Source: Micromonospora deserti
GTDB lineage: Bacteria > Actinomycetota > Actinomycetes > Mycobacteriales > Micromonosporaceae
Direction of reading: 5' to 3'
Length of the DNA stretch: 64,000 nt
Assembly (NCBI RefSeq): GCF_003236335.1
Contig: NZ_POUB01000005.1
Coordinates: 1-64,000, forward strand
In this document: positions 62,016 to 64,000 of the stretch, in pieces
Numbering within the stretch: the first letter of the stretch is position 1
Layout: the number at the start of each line of letters is the position of its first letter
Position numbers and translations under genes: made by a program
The notes under the pieces: generated by a model
What the model saw: the letters and a program-made list of their open reading frames with translations, nothing else
The model's database searches: none
Told to the model about the DNA's origin: nothing

Positions 62016-63353
62016 TCAGGAGCCGCTGGCCGCCTCGACCACCCTGCCGCGCTGCTCCGCGGTGGCGTCCGTCGCGAGGTCGAGGGGGTGGGCCAGCTCG
62101 TCCCGGGGCATCTTGGCCAGCACGATCGCCAGGACGGCGATCACGGTGGGCAGCAGGCCGGCCGCGGCGAACGTCGTACCGAGACCGATCGTGGTGCTGA
62201 CCGGGCCGGCGATCGCCATGGAGACGGGCATGAACACCAGCGAGACGAAGAAGTCCAGGCTGGACACCCGGCCGAGCAGGTGGGCCGGGACGCGGCGTTG
62301 CAGCAGGGTGCCCCAGATGACCATCGGGGCGGAGAAGCACAGCCCGACGACGAACACGGCGGCGGCGATCATCCCGACGTGGGTGGCGATGCCGACGAGA
62401 ACCAGCGGCAGGCAGCCGAGGCCCCAGGAGAGGTTCATGATCGTCAGGTACCGTCGGGGCATCCGGAAGGCCGCCATGCCCAGGGACCCGATCGCACCGC
62501 CGATGCCGAACGCCGCCATCACCAGCGCGTGCGAGCCGGGACCGCCGCCGGCGCGATCCTTGATCGCGAACGGCACCAGAACCTCGATCGGGCCCATGAT
62601 CAACAGGATCAGTAGCGACGCGTACAGCAGGGTCGCGAGCAGCCACGGCGTCCGTACCATGTAGACGAAGCCGTCGCGCAGGTCGATCAGGGCGGCCCGT
62701 ACCGGGTGGTCGGCGGAGGCCGGCCGGTCGTGGCGCAGCGGCACCGGCCGCAGCGCCAGCAGGAACGCGACACCGGCGGCCTCCAGCACGGCGACGGCGA
62801 CCAGTGCCGCGCCGGGGGAGGAGGCGGCAATGATCGCACTGGCGATCGCCGGTCCGGCCGCCTGCATGACGGTGGGCCGCAACATGTGCTCCACGCCGTT
62901 GGCGGCCATCAGCTCGTCGGCGGGCAGCACCGAGGGGAGCAGCGCCGAGTACGCCGGGTAGGTGAAGCCGTTCGCGAAGCCGATCAGCAGCGCCACCAGG
63001 GCGAGCTGCCACAACTGCAACCAGTCCGCGACCGCCAGCGCGGCCACGGCGCCGACCGCCACGGTACGCACGACCGCGACGGTGAGCAGGATGCGCCGCT
63101 GCGGCACCCGGTCGGCCAGCACGCCCCCGAGCAGTGCGGTCGCGAGCATGCCGGCCGCCATCGCCGCGGAGACGAAGGACAGCTCGCTCGGTCCGCCGCC
63201 CATCGCGATGACCTGCCAGACGATGGCGATCAGCCAGACGCCGGCGGCGAAGAGCGACATCGTCAACGCGGCGGCCAGCAGCCGGTACGCTCCCCGGCGG
63301 AAGGGGCGCAGCGGACCACGCAGCCAGCCGGGAGCGGCCTCGGTGTCGTTCAT
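62016..63353 (-). CDS. MFS exporter (EntS/DHA-type)
   Basis: The protein of 445 aa has about 12 transmembrane helices and the MFS_3 features of enterobactin/macrolide-exporter-like proteins: GGVLADRVPQRRILLTVAVV in loop 2-3, FANGFTYPAYSALLPSVLP in the first half and LLGRVSSLDFFVSLVFMPVS in the second. The substrate is unknown. ATG 63351-63353 follows GGGGGAACGAG. It is divergent from a methyltransferase gene and convergent with the epoxide hydrolase gene. Confidence 0.9.
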   Translation of the reverse strand: MNDTEAAPGWLRGPLRPFRRGAYRLLAAALTMSLFAAGVWLIAIVWQVIAMGGGPSELSFVSAAMAAGMLATALLGGVLADRVPQRRILLTVAVVRTVAVGAVAALAVADWLQLWQLALVALLIGFANGFTYPAYSALLPSVLPADELMAANGVEHMLRPTVMQAAGPAIASAIIAASSPGAALVAVAVLEAAGVAFLLALRPVPLRHDRPASADHPVRAALIDLRDGFVYMVRTPWLLATLLYASLLILLIMGPIEVLVPFAIKDRAGGGPGSHALVMAAFGIGGAIGSLGMAAFRMPRRYLTIMNLSWGLGCLPLVLVGIATHVGMIAAAVFVVGLCFSAPMVIWGTLLQRRVPAHLLGRVSSLDFFVSLVFMPVSMAIAGPVSTTIGLGTTFAAAGLLPTVIAVLAIVLAKMPRDELAHPLDLATDATAEQRGRVVEAASGS

Positions 63354-63460
63354 CGTCTCGTTCCCCCGTCATGCCGGCCGCGTCCCGACCACTATCGCAA
63401 CCGGCTGCGACATGATCGACGAGAACCCGGCGGCCGCGGCGGCGGGTAGAGTCGCCGTTT

Positions 63461-64000
63461 GTGGCGGTACGGGCGGTGCCCGAGCGGATCCGGTGGGCGG
63501 TCGAGACGCTGGCGGTCACGGCCTGCGACCGGCTGCTGGAGATCGGGTGTGGTGGAGGGGCCGCGGTCGGGCTCGTCTGCCGGTCCCTGTCCACCGGGGT
63601 CGTCACCGCGATCGACCGGTCCGCCACGATGGCCGCGCGCGCCGAGCAGCGCAACGCCGCCCACATCCGGGCCGGCCGGGCCATCATCCGCACCGCCACC
63701 TTCCGGGCGGCCGACCTCTTCGCCGCTGGCCTGGACACGGCGCGGTACGACAAGATCTTCGCGATCAACGTGAACCTGTTCTGGACCGGGCCGGCCGATC
63801 ACGAGCTCGCCTTGGCCGCCAGGCTCCTCGCCCCCGGTGGTGGCCTCTACCTGTGCTACGACCCGCCGGGCAACCGGGCGGACGAGATCGTGCAGAAGGT
63901 CACCGCCACCCTCACCGGTGCCGGCTTCGGTGTGCAGGTCGAACGCTCCGCCGGCGCGGTGGCGGTCATCGGCCGGCCGTACGACGAAACCCCGAGCACG
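63461..64000 (+). CDS. Class I SAM-dependent methyltransferase (partial, runs off the window)
   Basis: The frame is open from GTG 63461 to the window end (180 codons, no stop). It contains the SAM-binding motif I LLEIGCGGGAAVG, the acidic post-I residue (VVTAIDRSATM), motif II around KIFAINVNLFW and motif III LLAPGGGLYLCYD. This is the fold of small-molecule methyltransferases; the acceptor is not predictable. The start is divergent from the MFS exporter, 107 bp away. Confidence 0.88.
   Translation, partial: MAVRAVPERIRWAVETLAVTACDRLLEIGCGGGAAVGLVCRSLSTGVVTAIDRSATMAARAEQRNAAHIRAGRAIIRTATFRAADLFAAGLDTARYDKIFAINVNLFWTGPADHELALAARLLAPGGGLYLCYDPPGNRADEIVQKVTATLTGAGFGVQVERSAGAVAVIGRPYDETPST

Overview
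The window is very GC-rich, with frequent GTG starts, 4-nt ATGA/GTGA gene overlaps, many Tat and lipoprotein signals and large secreted multidomain enzymes. This is typical of a filamentous actinomycete, most likely Micromonosporaceae (Micromonospora-like); that placement is inferred from style and gene content, not from a marker gene. I saw no tRNA, rRNA, CRISPR array or insertion sequence.

Region 1 (1-12.9 kb): the 5' end of a secreted protein, then htpG, then an 840-bp regulatory gap. A long secreted-enzyme operon follows (3343-12869): a cupredoxin/Ig-repeat/DUF1080 protein, a Tat-exported sugar isomerase-like TIM barrel, a small-laccase-like multicopper oxidase, and a giant ThuA/F5-8C/PQQ-sugar-dehydrogenase/PKD/DUF1080 protein. 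DUF1080 is the 3-keto-disaccharide hydrolase fold, so this set looks like an extracellular route that oxidises glycosides and then cleaves the keto-sugar. It is the strongest candidate here for a poorly described system. A LacI-type palindrome lies upstream, but no lacI gene is present.

Region 2 (13-23.5 kb): a histone H1-like basic protein, an MFS transporter, a GT-C-like membrane protein, a GntR/YtrA-type regulator with an ABC exporter, and a YjbR protein. Next comes a patch of decayed genes (methyltransferase, NUDIX, XRE-regulator and GNAT remnants) around a secreted M14 carboxypeptidase.

Region 3 (23.6-32.1 kb), minus strand: a secreted BNR/Asp-box protein, a lipoprotein, a complete sugar ABC importer with its own ATPase, and a PucR/CdaR-type regulator.

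Region 4 (32.3-46.8 kb): a sugar-acid/uronate regulon. It holds a secreted GH9-like protein with RTX repeats, a KDG kinase, a KDPG aldolase, an ABC importer, an enolase-superfamily sugar-acid dehydratase, a DHDPS-type aldolase, an SDR dehydrogenase, an SMP-30 lactonase and two similar IclR regulators. The enzymes make a plausible oxidative pathway: sugar, lactone, aldonate, 2-keto-3-deoxy acid, then pyruvate by either a phosphorylated or a non-phosphorylated branch. A 41-bp element is shared by the GH9-like and the kinase/IclR control regions. The second IclR gene runs out of frame into the permease gene, which looks like a deletion junction.

Region 5 (46.8-64 kb): nicotinate phosphoribosyltransferase, a membrane protein, a lipoprotein, a large DUF11-repeat surface protein, a glycogen-debranching-type glycosidase, a sugar-phosphate kinase/class II aldolase pair, a Tat-exported serine hydrolase, an ABM monooxygenase, a WYL regulator divergent from an epoxide hydrolase across a clear inverted-repeat operator, an MFS exporter and a truncated methyltransferase at the window edge.
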